Source of the DNA: Roseibium algicola
GTDB taxonomy: Bacteria > Pseudomonadota > Alphaproteobacteria > Rhizobiales > Stappiaceae
Reading direction: 5' to 3'
Length of the DNA stretch: 64,000 bases
Assembly: GCF_001999245.1 (NCBI RefSeq)
Contig: NZ_CP019630.1
Span: 310,001 to 374,000, forward strand
The first letter of the stretch is position 1. Each line of letters starts with the position of its first letter. The position numbers were made by a program, and so were the translations under genes. Positions 52,457-64,000 of the stretch are shown piece by piece. The notes under the pieces are model-generated. The model searched no databases. It had not been told where the DNA came from and saw nothing but the letters and a program-made list of their open reading frames with translations.

Positions 52457-52876
52457 TCAGCCGGCATTGGCCTTATTTTCCCTGTCCATCAGGAAGGCTA
52501 GTCCGGCATAAATTGCGATTGTCAGCAGGTAGAAGGCGATTTCATATGGCCGGCGGCCGTAGAGATCGGAAAAGGCTGTGTGCATGACGATCTGGCAGAA
52601 GCAGCGGAAAATCCACATCACCGTGCCCCAGGACACGGTCAGCCAGAGGCCGGTCGCGGCCACCAAATCCAGGACGGCAAAAAAGACGATGGCTCCCTGC
52701 AGCGCCACGGGCATGTCCCAGAACCATAATCCACGCCATTCGACGATGCCGATAATGCGGGCCCAGTAGATGACGCCGCCGCCGATGAGAATGATCGCAA
52801 TGCCGCGCAGATACCAGATCAGCAGCGTGCTCCAGGGTGGGCGGGAATCGATCAGGTCCTGAAAGCTGGTAATCAT
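52457..52876 (-). CDS. DUF6163 membrane protein
   Basis: 139 residues with four predicted membrane helices (about 19-40 LIWYLRGIAIILIGGGVIYW; 55-80; 83-103; 112-130). I think it is DUF6163. It lies inside the valine operon between the hydrolase and mmsB, with short gaps, and is probably cotranscribed. No role is known. Confidence 0.7.
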   Translation of the reverse strand: MITSFQDLIDSRPPWSTLLIWYLRGIAIILIGGGVIYWARIIGIVEWRGLWFWDMPVALQGAIVFFAVLDLVAATGLWLTVSWGTVMWIFRCFCQIVMHTAFSDLYGRRPYEIAFYLLTIAIYAGLAFLMDRENKANAG

Positions 52877-52899
52877 GTGCTGTCCGGGTCAGGTTGAGC

Positions 52900-53937
52900 T
52901 CAGCTGAGCGGCAGATCTCCGTCAGCAGGTTCCTCGAAATACGACGCCAGCTCGGCGCTGTCCACTTGGCCAAACTGGGCAGGCGACCATTTTGGCGCCT
53001 GATCCTTGTCGACCAGCACAGCACGAATGCCTTCGTAGAACTCCGTCCCCTTCAAAATGCGCGAGACGATGCGATATTCAAGCTTCATGCATTCATTGAA
53101 GGAAAGCTTGCGGCCTCGCTTCATTTGCTCGAAAGCAACCAGAACGCTTGTTGGTGATTTTTGCCGGATGGCGGCCGCGGCCTTCCCCGCAAATTCACTC
53201 TGCGAGGCATCCAGGCGCGACAGAATGTCTTCCACCGATGCAGCCGAAAAGATCTCGTCGATAACGTCAAGACTTTCGCAGACGGGCCCCTTCTCCGGCG
53301 TCATCAGATACGGCGCAAGCACTGCGCCGATATCGTCTGCTGTTTCAAGGTCCTGTTCCAGGTCAGCAAGGCTTTCTTCCAAAACGGCGTGGGTCAGAAC
53401 GCCGGTAGCCAGAGCATCGCCCTGTTTCAGCCTGCCGGAGCTAAGTGCACAGTAGACGCCGCTGTTCCTGGGCATGCGCGGCAGGAAGAATGTCCCGCCG
53501 ACATCCGGAAAGAAGCCAATTCCGGTCTCAGGCATCGCAAACAACGTCTTTTCCGTGCCGATGCGATAGCTGCCATGAACCGACACCCCGACACCGCCGC
53601 CCATGACAATCCCGTTGACGAGAGCGATGTATGGCTTCGGATAGGCCTTGATCTGTGCATTGAGCATGTACTCGTCACGGAAGAAGGCGCTCAGGCCGTC
53701 TGTCCGCCCGCTCATTCGGGCATCATAGATGCTGCGAATGTCGCCACCTGCGCAGAACGCCTTGTCGCCAGCACCCGTAACGACGATGTGTGCGATTTCC
53801 GGATCTTCCGCCCAGCGCGACAATTGCTCGGCCATTGCCAGAACCATTGCGTGGTTGATCGCGTTCAGTGCCTTCGGCCGGTTCAAGATGACAAACCCGG
53901 CCTTGCCGCGCTTCTGGAAAAGAATCTCGTCGCTCAC
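52900..53937 (-). CDS. 3-hydroxyisobutyryl-CoA hydrolase (crotonase family)
   Basis: 345 residues. FVILNRPKALNAINHAMVLA, AFCAGGDIRSIYDARMSGRT with the oxyanion-hole Gly-Gly, and YIALVNGIVMGGGVGVSVHG with PETGIGFFPDVGGTFFLPRM (Glu and Asp) are the HIBYL-CoA hydrolase pattern. A C-terminal extension (MTPEKGPVCESLDVIDEIFS onward) separates it from enoyl-CoA hydratases. It frees 3-hydroxyisobutyrate from CoA in valine breakdown, making the substrate for MmsB. Confidence 0.9.
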   Translation of the reverse strand: MSDEILFQKRGKAGFVILNRPKALNAINHAMVLAMAEQLSRWAEDPEIAHIVVTGAGDKAFCAGGDIRSIYDARMSGRTDGLSAFFRDEYMLNAQIKAYPKPYIALVNGIVMGGGVGVSVHGSYRIGTEKTLFAMPETGIGFFPDVGGTFFLPRMPRNSGVYCALSSGRLKQGDALATGVLTHAVLEESLADLEQDLETADDIGAVLAPYLMTPEKGPVCESLDVIDEIFSAASVEDILSRLDASQSEFAGKAAAAIRQKSPTSVLVAFEQMKRGRKLSFNECMKLEYRIVSRILKGTEFYEGIRAVLVDKDQAPKWSPAQFGQVDSAELASYFEEPADGDLPLS

Positions 53938-53990
53938 TGGCGCCTCGCAAAAAGAAGAGTCGTTTCAACGGAATGGGACGGAAAACTCGA

Positions 53991-57647
<3,657 letters not shown>

Positions 57648-57706
57648 AGGGCTGCCACCTCAGTCCTTCATTACACGGCTATTGATGCGGACACTTCACA
57701 CACCGA

Positions 57707-57812
57707 CCTCATCCTAGGGAGGACCGGGGGACCGTCTCGAAGGATGGGCTCCTTGCTCCGGAGTATGCCGCCCATCCTTCGAGACAGCGCTCCGCGCTTC
57801 CTCAGGATGAGG
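57707..57812. repeat. Nested palindromic repeat, copy 1
   Basis: Inner arms GTCTCGAAGGATGGG / CCCATCCTTCGAGAC (57,734-57,748 and 57,771-57,785) are perfect over 15 bp. Outer arms CCTCATCCT / AGGATGAGG (57,707-57,715, 57,804-57,812) also pair. Copy 2 is at 61,841-61,942. It lies in the 273-bp gap between ilvA and the RDD gene. Confidence 0.85.
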
Positions 57813-57920
57813 GGTTGGTGTGGATTACCCGCGGAACGGTTCGGTTTCACCCGGCAAATGATTTGCGAAACCCGGCCTCAATCCCCACATCAGGGGCATC
57901 GAACCCAAGGGAGCCGAACC

Positions 57921-58427
57921 ATGTCAGCTGAAACCACCTCCGATTATGCCCGTCAGGACGTTTTCGATCCTGTGAGCAATCCGGAGCTGTTTTCCGGCGT
58001 GCGCAGCCGGCGCATCTTTGCCTTCTTCATCGATCTGATCGTGATCACGTTGTTCACCTTCGGTGCCGGTATCGTGGTGTTTTTCCTGGGTGTCTTTACG
58101 CTGGGTCTCGGCTTCCTGCTTTACGGCATCCTGCCGACGGCGGTTGCGCTGCTCTATGTCGCCTTCACCCTTGGCGGACCGCAGGCGTCAACCCTGGGCA
58201 TGCGTGCGATGGGACTGGAAATGCGCCTCTGGTATGGCGCAAAGCCCTACCCGCTTCTGGCAGCCGTCCATGTCATCCTGTTCTGGTTTTCGGTCTCTTT
58301 GCTGACGCCGCTTGTTTTGCTCGTGTCACTGTTTTCCGACCGTAAACGCCTGCTGCACGACCTCGTACTGGGAACGGTAGTGATCAACTCGGCCTCCCAT
58401 CAAGGCTATGTGCGCGGCCAGGCGTAA
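57921..58427 (+). CDS. RDD family membrane protein
   Basis: 168 residues from the ATG at 57921, with GGGAGCC upstream. Three to four helices are seen. GVRSRRIFAFFIDLIVITLF has the Arg and Asp-Asp-type pattern (here Arg-x-x-Ala-x-x-Ile-Asp), and GGPQASTLGMRAMGLEMR is the conserved loop. The role in ion or solute transport is not established. In relatives, hemB, RDD and bpt are often adjacent; here ilvA and others are inserted. Confidence 0.85.
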   Translation: MSAETTSDYARQDVFDPVSNPELFSGVRSRRIFAFFIDLIVITLFTFGAGIVVFFLGVFTLGLGFLLYGILPTAVALLYVAFTLGGPQASTLGMRAMGLEMRLWYGAKPYPLLAAVHVILFWFSVSLLTPLVLLVSLFSDRKRLLHDLVLGTVVINSASHQGYVRGQA

Positions 58428-58429
58428 GG

Positions 58430-58915
58430 TCAGTTCAAGAGAGCCAGCGACAGGTTCAATACTCCAGCAAAGCAGGTCCAGAGCGCATAGGGAATGAACA
58501 GCTGCGCGGACAAACGATCGGTTTGCCAGCTTCCACCGATAAAGTTCAGGATCAGGTAGAGCATCGCCGCGATCACGGCAAAAGCCGTCCACATGAAGTG
58601 GAGCGTGAAGAAGAGTGGCGACCAGATCCAGTTGAGAACCATCTGCCCGTACCAGATTTTCATCACGCGGCTATCGGGTGCCCGAAGGAATGTCCGCCAG
58701 CCGGCAATCGCTATCAGAATGTAAAGAATGGTCCAGGCAGGCGCGAACACCCAGTTGGGTGGATTGAACGGCGGCTTCTGCAAGCCCTCGTACCAGGCAC
58801 CAGGGGTGTTCAAAACGCCGATCGTGATGCCGACACCCAAAACAACTGCCAGAAACAAGACGAGCGAGGGCAGGTCTTTCGGGAACGAAGGCGAAATTGG
58901 GTTATCTGATTTCAT
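58430..58915 (-). CDS. tspO: TspO/MBR family protein
   Basis: 161 residues with five helices. WYEGLQKPPFNPPNWVFAPA and WTILYILIAIAGWRTF are the TspO signature. LNWIWSPLFFTLHFMWTAF follows. TspO proteins bind porphyrins such as protoporphyrin IX in the membrane and take part in tetrapyrrole or oxidative regulation. It is convergent with the RDD gene and 2 kb from hemB. Confidence 0.92.
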   Translation of the reverse strand: MKSDNPISPSFPKDLPSLVLFLAVVLGVGITIGVLNTPGAWYEGLQKPPFNPPNWVFAPAWTILYILIAIAGWRTFLRAPDSRVMKIWYGQMVLNWIWSPLFFTLHFMWTAFAVIAAMLYLILNFIGGSWQTDRLSAQLFIPYALWTCFAGVLNLSLALLN

Positions 58916-59114
58916 GACTTCTTCAACGCGGATCGCCAGTCCGGGTTCCCATTAATCGGATCAAATCGCGGTAACGGCACATGAACTTTGACAGTGTCAT
59001 TGCCTCAAAGGAATATATCAACGGCAATATTATCTTAAGGCTCTTCCATTGCCGGGACCGCCTGCTTTAAAGTGCAGGTTCGTGAAATTGGCCAAGGTGG
59101 CTTTGGGCAGGTGA

Positions 59115-60947
59115 ATGGACTCAGTTGATATTGCAATGGCGCTGACCTTCGTGGTGATCGCGTCCACTGTCGTCCTGTACGCCGTCGAGCGGTACGCGAT
59201 TGAAACAATAGCTCTCGGGTCCGTTTCCGCCTTCATTGTCATCTTTTCGGTTTTTCCGGTCGAGAGGCCGGACGGTTCGCTTATCACCACCGGCGACTTC
59301 CTGTCCGGCTTCTCAAATCCGGCGCTGATAACAGTCATCTGCCTCCTGATCATTGGTCAGGGACTGTTCCAGACCGATGCGCTGGAAGCACCGGCAAAGG
59401 CGATCGTCAAGATGACGCGCGGCCGGTCGCTGCGGGCTGCGATCCCTGTTCTCCTGACTGTCGCGGCGCTCAGCGCATTCTTGAACAACACCCCTGTTGT
59501 GGTGATGTTTCTGCCGATCCTGACAGCTGTTGCCGCCACGGTCGGCCAGTCGCCGGCCCGTGTTCTGATGCCCCTGTCTTTCCTCGCGATCCTTGGCGGC
59601 ATGACGACGTTGATCGGCTCGTCAACCAACCTGCTGGTAGCAAATTTCGCGGCGCAAAGTTCCGATCTCAAACTGACCTTTTTCAGCTTCACCCCAATCG
59701 GACTGATCATCGCCGGTGTCGGCTCGATCTATGTGCTGTTCATCATGCCGAAGCTGCTTCCGGTGCGCAAAACCATGGCGGAAGAGTTCCAGAGTTCCTC
59801 CGGCAAGCAGTTCATCGCCCAGATCGAAATCACCTATGGTCATCCGCTGGTGGGCGTGGAATCCGTATCCGGCATGTTCCCGCAATTGAAGGACATGACG
59901 GTAAGACTGGTTCAACGAGGCCAGAAGCCAATCCTGCCCCCGTTTGAAAACGTGGTGCTCTCTCCCGGCGATACGGTGATCGTGGCGGCAACGCGTGCAG
60001 CCCTTGCCAATGCTCTGGCTCGCCGGCAGCCACTGATGGAAGCTGATTCAGATACCAGCAACTCCGGCCGCGAGGCTCAGGCACCTGCTGGTACGATCAG
60101 CCTGGCGGAAGTGGTGGTGGCCCCTGCGTCCCGCCTGATGGGACGCACCTTGCCCCAGTCGGGCTTTTACACCGACACCGGCTGTCTTGTGATGGGCATC
60201 CAGCGCCGCAGCCGCATGCCGCGCATGGCGATGAACGACATTCGCCTGGAAGCGGGTGACGTGCTCCTTGTGGCCGGCAGCGAAGAGGCGATCGCGCGCC
60301 TGCGCGGTAATCGCGACGTGCTGCTGCTGGACTGGTCAATGGCCGAAGTGCCGCGCAAACGCTACGCACCACGGGCGCTTGTCATCTTCGCTCTTGTTGT
60401 CGCGCTGGCTGCCAGCGGTCTTATTCCCATTGTCACCACCGCCGTGGCCGGGACCTTCGCCATGATTGTGTCGGGATGTCTCAACATCCGCCAGGCCATG
60501 CGCGCCATCGACAGCCGCATCTTCATGCTGGTGGGCGCCTCGCTTGCGGCTGCCGTTGCACTGGAGGGAACCGGCGGTGCGAATGCGATTGCCACCGGAC
60601 TGGTTCATTTGCTCGCCGGGGCTTCACCGACCGTGATGCTGTCGGCCCTGTTCTTCATCGTGATGATCCTGACGAACTTCCTGTCGAACAACGCGGCGGC
60701 TGTCCTGTTCACACCGATTGCGATCAATCTGGCAAATCAGATCGGTGCGAGCCCCGAAGCCTTCGTCGTCTGCCTGATTATCGCGGCCAACTCGTCGTTT
60801 GCGACGCCGATCGGCTATCAGACCAACCTGATCGTGATGGGTCCGGGTCACTACAAGTTCAACGACTTTGTGCGGGCTGGCACACCGCTTGCGCTCATTT
60901 TATGGTTGACCTTCTCTCTGGTCGCGCCATGGTATTACGGACTATAG
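59115..60947 (+). CDS. SLC13-type permease with two RCK-C domains
   Basis: 610 residues. Membrane half 1 (about 1-205) has FLSGFSNPALITVICLLIIG and LNNTPVVVMFLPILTAVAAT, the SLC13/DASS loop. Two TrkA-C (RCK-C) domains lie at about 225-300 and 320-410 (TVRLVQRGQKPILPPFENVV and LEAGDVLLVAGSEEAIARLR). Membrane half 2 (about 420-610) includes VMLSALFFIVMILTNFLSNN. It probably carries anions such as sulfate or dicarboxylates; the substrate is uncertain. Confidence 0.88.
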   Translation: MDSVDIAMALTFVVIASTVVLYAVERYAIETIALGSVSAFIVIFSVFPVERPDGSLITTGDFLSGFSNPALITVICLLIIGQGLFQTDALEAPAKAIVKMTRGRSLRAAIPVLLTVAALSAFLNNTPVVVMFLPILTAVAATVGQSPARVLMPLSFLAILGGMTTLIGSSTNLLVANFAAQSSDLKLTFFSFTPIGLIIAGVGSIYVLFIMPKLLPVRKTMAEEFQSSSGKQFIAQIEITYGHPLVGVESVSGMFPQLKDMTVRLVQRGQKPILPPFENVVLSPGDTVIVAATRAALANALARRQPLMEADSDTSNSGREAQAPAGTISLAEVVVAPASRLMGRTLPQSGFYTDTGCLVMGIQRRSRMPRMAMNDIRLEAGDVLLVAGSEEAIARLRGNRDVLLLDWSMAEVPRKRYAPRALVIFALVVALAASGLIPIVTTAVAGTFAMIVSGCLNIRQAMRAIDSRIFMLVGASLAAAVALEGTGGANAIATGLVHLLAGASPTVMLSALFFIVMILTNFLSNNAAAVLFTPIAINLANQIGASPEAFVVCLIIAANSSFATPIGYQTNLIVMGPGHYKFNDFVRAGTPLALILWLTFSLVAPWYYGL

Positions 60948-60992
60948 GACCGGGAATAGAGAACAAATCTAAAGGTTTCGCGGGACAAAACG

Positions 60993-61775
60993 GTGACACG
61001 GCACCCCACAGATCATCCGCAGTTCTACCTTACGGCGCCAGCGCCTTGCCCTTATCTTGAGGGAAAACAAGAGCGCAAGGTCTTTACCCATCTTGTCGGC
61101 CATGGCGCTCCCGCTCTCAACGAGGTGCTGACGCAGGGCGGTTTCCGGCGCAGTCAGAATATCGCCTACCGCCCGGCCTGCGAACGGTGCCAGGCCTGCA
61201 TCTCGGTTCGCGTCCGCGTCGACGATTTCAAGTGGAGCAAGTCGTTCAAGCGGGTCTGGAAATCCGGATCAGACATCGTCGGCGCCCGTCTGCCGCCCAG
61301 CCCGTCTGCCGAACAATACGATCTCTTCCGCGATTATCTTCAGGCCCGACACGAGAACGGCGGCATGACGGAAATGAGTGTCCTCGACTACGCAATGATG
61401 GTCGAAGACACACATGTCGAAACGATTGTCCTGGAGTATCGCCAACGCGGTCCGAACAGCTTCATCACCGGAGCCGGCGAAGGCCCGTTGTTGGGCGTTG
61501 CCCTTTCCGACCAGCTCTCGGACGGGCTGTCGATGGTTTATTCCTTCTACGACCCCGACTACACCAAGACCCCGCTCGGCACCTACATGATCCTGGATCA
61601 CATAGAGCGGGCCCGGAAAATGAATCTGCCCTACGTTTATCTTGGCTATTGGGTCAACGGCTCCCAGAAGATGGCCTACAAGGCCCGCTTCAAACCGCAG
61701 GAACATCTTGGCCCCAACGGCTGGCTCGTTGTCGACGCTGAGGCCTATCAAACGGAACCGCACTCGGAGGAATGA
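60993..61775 (+). CDS. bpt: Aspartate/glutamate leucyltransferase
   Basis: 260 residues. [20 protein letters not shown] carries the N-terminal Cys motif. [40 protein letters not shown] and [15 protein letters not shown] are the Bpt/Ate C-terminal motifs. It adds Leu from tRNA to N-terminal Asp or Glu, marking proteins for ClpS-ClpAP. It follows the SLC13 gene by 45 bp. The short insertion [20 protein letters not shown] is usual. Confidence 0.92.
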   Translation: MTRHPTDHPQFYLTAPAPCPYLEGKQERKVFTHLVGHGAPALNEVLTQGGFRRSQNIAYRPACERCQACISVRVRVDDFKWSKSFKRVWKSGSDIVGARLPPSPSAEQYDLFRDYLQARHENGGMTEMSVLDYAMMVEDTHVETIVLEYRQRGPNSFITGAGEGPLLGVALSDQLSDGLSMVYSFYDPDYTKTPLGTYMILDHIERARKMNLPYVYLGYWVNGSQKMAYKARFKPQEHLGPNGWLVVDAEAYQTEPHSEE

Positions 61776-61840
61776 CCGTGTGGAAGGCGGCGCACGCCTG
61801 CCCTCTCCTCTAGATTGCGGCAGCTCCCACCCCAACACCA

Positions 61841-61942
61841 CATCCTGAGGAAGCGCGTCAGCGCTTTCTCGAAGGATGGGCGACACACTCTTGAGCAAGT
61901 GGCCCATCCTTCGAGACGGACCTGACGGTCCTCCTCAGGATG
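61841..61942. repeat. Nested palindromic repeat, copy 2
   Basis: Inner arms TCTCGAAGGATGGGC / GCCCATCCTTCGAGA (61,867-61,881 and 61,902-61,916). Outer arms CATCCTGAGGA / TCCTCAGGATG (61,841-61,851, 61,932-61,942). It is the same family as copy 1. It sits between bpt and the uracil-DNA glycosylase gene. Confidence 0.85.
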
Positions 61943-62031
61943 AGGTTGGAAGGGGGTGCTGCGCTCGGGAAACGGCTTATAATTTTATCGACATCACCGA
62001 ACTGCGACGAGAGCGTTAAACCGTCGTGTTC

Positions 62032-62691
62032 CTAAGGAATAAACGAGCGGATCTGCCTGAAGACCGAGTGGAACATTTCCTCGGTGAGGCGGCCTGTGTT
62101 GGTGTTGTAGCGAGAGCAGTGATAACTGTCGAAAAGCGTCAGTCCAGTTCCGGGAAGCTCATGCCTTGCGCCGTGGGCAAAGGCGAAAGATGCCCGACGC
62201 TGATCCAGGGCCGACAGAAATGTCTCATGCGCGATCCGGCCGAGAGCAAGCACAGCCTTGATCGACGGATTGGCATCCAGCGTCGACAAAAGATACGGGC
62301 GGCAGGTCTTGATTTCCGCGCCGGTTGGCTTGTTCTGCGGCGGCAGGCAGCGCACCGCGTTGGTGATCATCGCATCCTTCAACTGCAGACCGTCGTCCGG
62401 CCGGGCCTTATAGGTCCCTTCGGCAAAACCGAATTCGATCATGGTCTGGTAGAGGAGATCTCCCGCATAGTCCCCTGTAAAGGGGCGGCCCGTGCAGTTG
62501 GCCCCTTTCATGCCCGGGGCCAGGCCGATGATCAGAAGACGCGGCGCGTCGGCTCCGAATGACGGAACCGGCGCGTTGTGCCAGTCGGGATAGGCAGCTT
62601 TCAGCTCTTCACGCAGGGCAACAAGGCGGGGACAGGCCGGACAATCTGATGGGGGATCGACTGGCCCATGGTCTGCGATATAATCGGACAT
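62032..62691 (-). CDS. Uracil-DNA glycosylase family 5 (UdgB-like)
   Basis: 219 residues. GLAPGMKGANCTGRPFTGDY is motif A and SYHCSRYNTNTGRL is motif B of family-5 UDG. Iron-sulfur Cys are in CPACPRL, VRCLPPQNKP and TCRPYLLS. It removes uracil and other deaminated bases from DNA. The active-site Asp of other families is absent, as normal here. The stop is next to copy 2 of the palindrome. Confidence 0.88.
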   Translation of the reverse strand: MSDYIADHGPVDPPSDCPACPRLVALREELKAAYPDWHNAPVPSFGADAPRLLIIGLAPGMKGANCTGRPFTGDYAGDLLYQTMIEFGFAEGTYKARPDDGLQLKDAMITNAVRCLPPQNKPTGAEIKTCRPYLLSTLDANPSIKAVLALGRIAHETFLSALDQRRASFAFAHGARHELPGTGLTLFDSYHCSRYNTNTGRLTEEMFHSVFRQIRSFIP

Positions 62692-62705
62692 TGCCCGATC
62701 AAGCC

Positions 62706-63299
62706 TCAGTAGTCGTCGTCCTCGTCGTCTTCATCGACTTGCGCGGGGGTCTGCGGACGGGCAGGACGTTCGGACGGATCGCGGCCGATCTTGTTGGCAA
62801 GGCTGGCCAGATCGATGAAATGGTCGGCTTGGCGACGCAGGTCGTCAGCGATCATCGGCGGCTGGGTCTTCAAGGTCGAAACCACGCTCACCTTGCGGCC
62901 CTTGCGCTGCAGCGCCTCAACCAGGGAGCGGAAATCGCCGTCGCCCGAGAACAGCACCACGTGATCAACGGACTCGACCAGTTCCATGGCATCGACGGCA
63001 AGTTCAATGTCCATGTTGCCTTTCACCTTGCGGCGGCCGGCACTGTCGACAAATTCCTTCACCGGTTTGGTGATGACCTTGTAGCCGTTATAGTCAAGCC
63101 AATCGATCAGCGGACGGATGGAGGAATACTCCTGATCTTCGATCAGCGCGGTGTAATAGTACGCCCGCAGGAGATACGCCTGTCCCTGGAACTCTTTCAG
63201 CAAACGTTTGTAGTCGATGTCAAAACCAATTGCCTTGGCCGTTGAGTACAAGTTCGCTCCATCAATGAACAAAGCAACTTTTTCTCGAGCGTCAAACAT
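62706..63299 (-). CDS. NYN-domain (LabA/DUF88) protein
   Basis: 197 residues. VALFIDGANLYSTAKAIGFD, GNMDIELAVDAMELVESVDH and LFSGDGDFRSLVEALQRKGR are the NYN/PIN-like acidic motifs of predicted RNases. The C-terminus is very acidic (QVDEDDEDDDY). It may act on RNA. It follows the UDG gene by 14 bp on its upstream side, with both reading left. Confidence 0.88.
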   Translation of the reverse strand: MFDAREKVALFIDGANLYSTAKAIGFDIDYKRLLKEFQGQAYLLRAYYYTALIEDQEYSSIRPLIDWLDYNGYKVITKPVKEFVDSAGRRKVKGNMDIELAVDAMELVESVDHVVLFSGDGDFRSLVEALQRKGRKVSVVSTLKTQPPMIADDLRRQADHFIDLASLANKIGRDPSERPARPQTPAQVDEDDEDDDY

Positions 63300-63699
63300 C
63301 TTATTTGAAACCTTTCCGAGTCATACACGTCGCTCTTGCAATTTGGCGTAGAAGGAACCGGCTTCCCGCGACCAATTCCAGGCGCACTCTATAAGGCGAC
63401 GCATATTTTGCTGTAAGTTTACCGCGTATTCCGTGGCGTCACACAGCTTATCGTTTTGTTTTGTCAACGGCCTTCTGATTCTGAAAAGGGCCGTTACTAG
63501 TGGCCTACACCATAATATTGGAGTGCCGCAATGCAAAAGCGAGTAGCGTGCGCCAAATCAGGCAAAAAAACCGCGGATTCTTTGCCTATGCGTTCCGGTA
63601 TCTGACCTCCTCCTCTCAAATTTGACAAGGGGTTGCTTTTTGGAAACGTGAACACTATACGCTGTTTCTTCAAGTTCCTTAAGCCTATGGAGACGTCGA
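63300..63699. other. Intergenic region between NYN gene and rpoZ
   Basis: About 400 bp. It holds the rpoZ promoter and a hairpin (AACGGCC / GGCCGTT at 63,466-63,495) without a T-run. A minus-strand frame of 71 codons at 63,321-63,536 was rejected. No tRNA or other RNA gene is recognised. Confidence 0.45.
63633..63661 (+). promoter_or_regulatory. rpoZ: Predicted rpoZ promoter
   Basis: TTGCTT (63,633-63,638) and TATACG (63,656-63,661) are 17 bp apart, 39 bp before the rpoZ ATG. Confidence 0.5.
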
Positions 63700-64000
63700 A
63701 TGGCGCGCGTGACCGTCGAGGACTGCATCGACAAGGTCGAAAACCGGTTTGAGCTGGTGCTGCTTGCTGCGCATCGCGCTCGCATGATCTCGAGCGGCTC
63801 GCCGCTGACCATTGACCGTGACAACGACAAAAACCCCGTTGTTGCGCTTCGCGAGATTGCCGAGCAGACCGTCAGCCCGGAAGACATGAAAGAGGACCTG
63901 ATCCACTCGCTGCAGAAATATGTGGAAGTGGATGAGCCCGAGGCCGAAGCCGTGCCGATGGTTCCGTCCTCGAACCAGCATCAGATGACGCAGGTCAACA
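63700..64000 (+). CDS. rpoZ: RNA polymerase omega subunit (3' end outside window)
   Basis: At least 100 residues from the ATG at 63700. [35 protein letters not shown] and [20 protein letters not shown] are the omega motifs. It helps assemble RNA polymerase. The gene continues over the right edge. A promoter is predicted upstream. Confidence 0.95.
   Translation, partial: MARVTVEDCIDKVENRFELVLLAAHRARMISSGSPLTIDRDNDKNPVVALREIAEQTVSPEDMKEDLIHSLQKYVEVDEPEAEAVPMVPSSNQHQMTQVN

Noticed and set aside
63321..63536. Minus-strand frame of 71 codons before rpoZ
   Set aside because: No family look and no ribosome site; I left it as intergenic.

Overview
The window is a stretch of an alphaproteobacterial chromosome with GC-rich coding. 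Gene content and order point to the Hyphomicrobiales/Stappiaceae (Roseibium/Labrenzia-like) area. Supporting markers are a membrane H+-pyrophosphatase, the glyA-nrdR-ribD-ribE-ribH-nusB-thiL cluster, an ldtR/ldtP pair, plsX-fabH-ihfA-merR, hemB with RDD and bpt genes, and a cytochrome bc1 (CBP3-type) chaperone. The genus is an inference from this content; no rRNA or other taxonomic marker is present.

Positions 1-12,284 are the right part of a prophage or prophage remnant integrated at a tRNA-Pro(GGG) gene. The 3' half of that tRNA (12,239-12,284) forms the right attachment site. The left end lies outside the window. From left to right the element carries a virion-protein fragment, a truncated primase, a pentapeptide-repeat membrane protein, RuvC-like and CII-like genes, a Cro/CI switch with four matching operators (CGTAC-N5-GTACG), an early operon (truncated RecE-like exonuclease, intact RecT, DnaQ-like protein, Ref-like HNH protein and small genes), excisionase, integrase and a cargo gene of unknown function. 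Two out-of-frame gene joints, near 0.6 kb and 6.09 kb, suggest internal deletions. The element is therefore probably defective, although its immunity and integration parts look whole.

Positions 12.6-20.0 kb hold surface polysaccharide genes: a group-1-like glycosyltransferase, a sulfotransferase-like protein, a large two-domain GT2 glycosyltransferase and a complete dTDP-L-rhamnose set (rfbCBDA). Positions 20.2-28.0 kb form a divergent peptide-type uptake locus. An M24 peptidase, a binding protein and an XRE-cupin regulator run left. Two permeases, two ATPases and a GAF protein run right. Two large dyads lie between the two transcription units.

Positions 28.0-33.7 kb carry a DUF389 protein, a P450, a glycerophosphodiester phosphodiesterase and an uncharacterised DUF4261-like protein. 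Positions 33.7-48.8 kb are core genes: MerR, ihfA, fabH, plsX, yceD, bc1 chaperone, bamE, hppA, an MFS transporter, thiL, nusB, ribH, ribE, ribD, nrdR and glyA. Positions 49.1-51.3 kb hold the L,D-transpeptidase and its MarR-type regulator. Positions 51.5-55.1 kb are a valine-degradation operon with a LiuR-like operator. Positions 55.4-64.0 kb hold hemB, ilvA, an RDD protein, tspO, an SLC13/RCK permease, bpt, a family-5 uracil-DNA glycosylase, a NYN-domain protein and the start of rpoZ. Two copies of a nested palindromic repeat lie in this last region.

The best candidates for undescribed biology are the cargo gene between integrase and att site (Cys-rich finger plus DUF4145/HEPN-like tail), the prophage pentapeptide membrane protein, and the dual-operator immunity switch.
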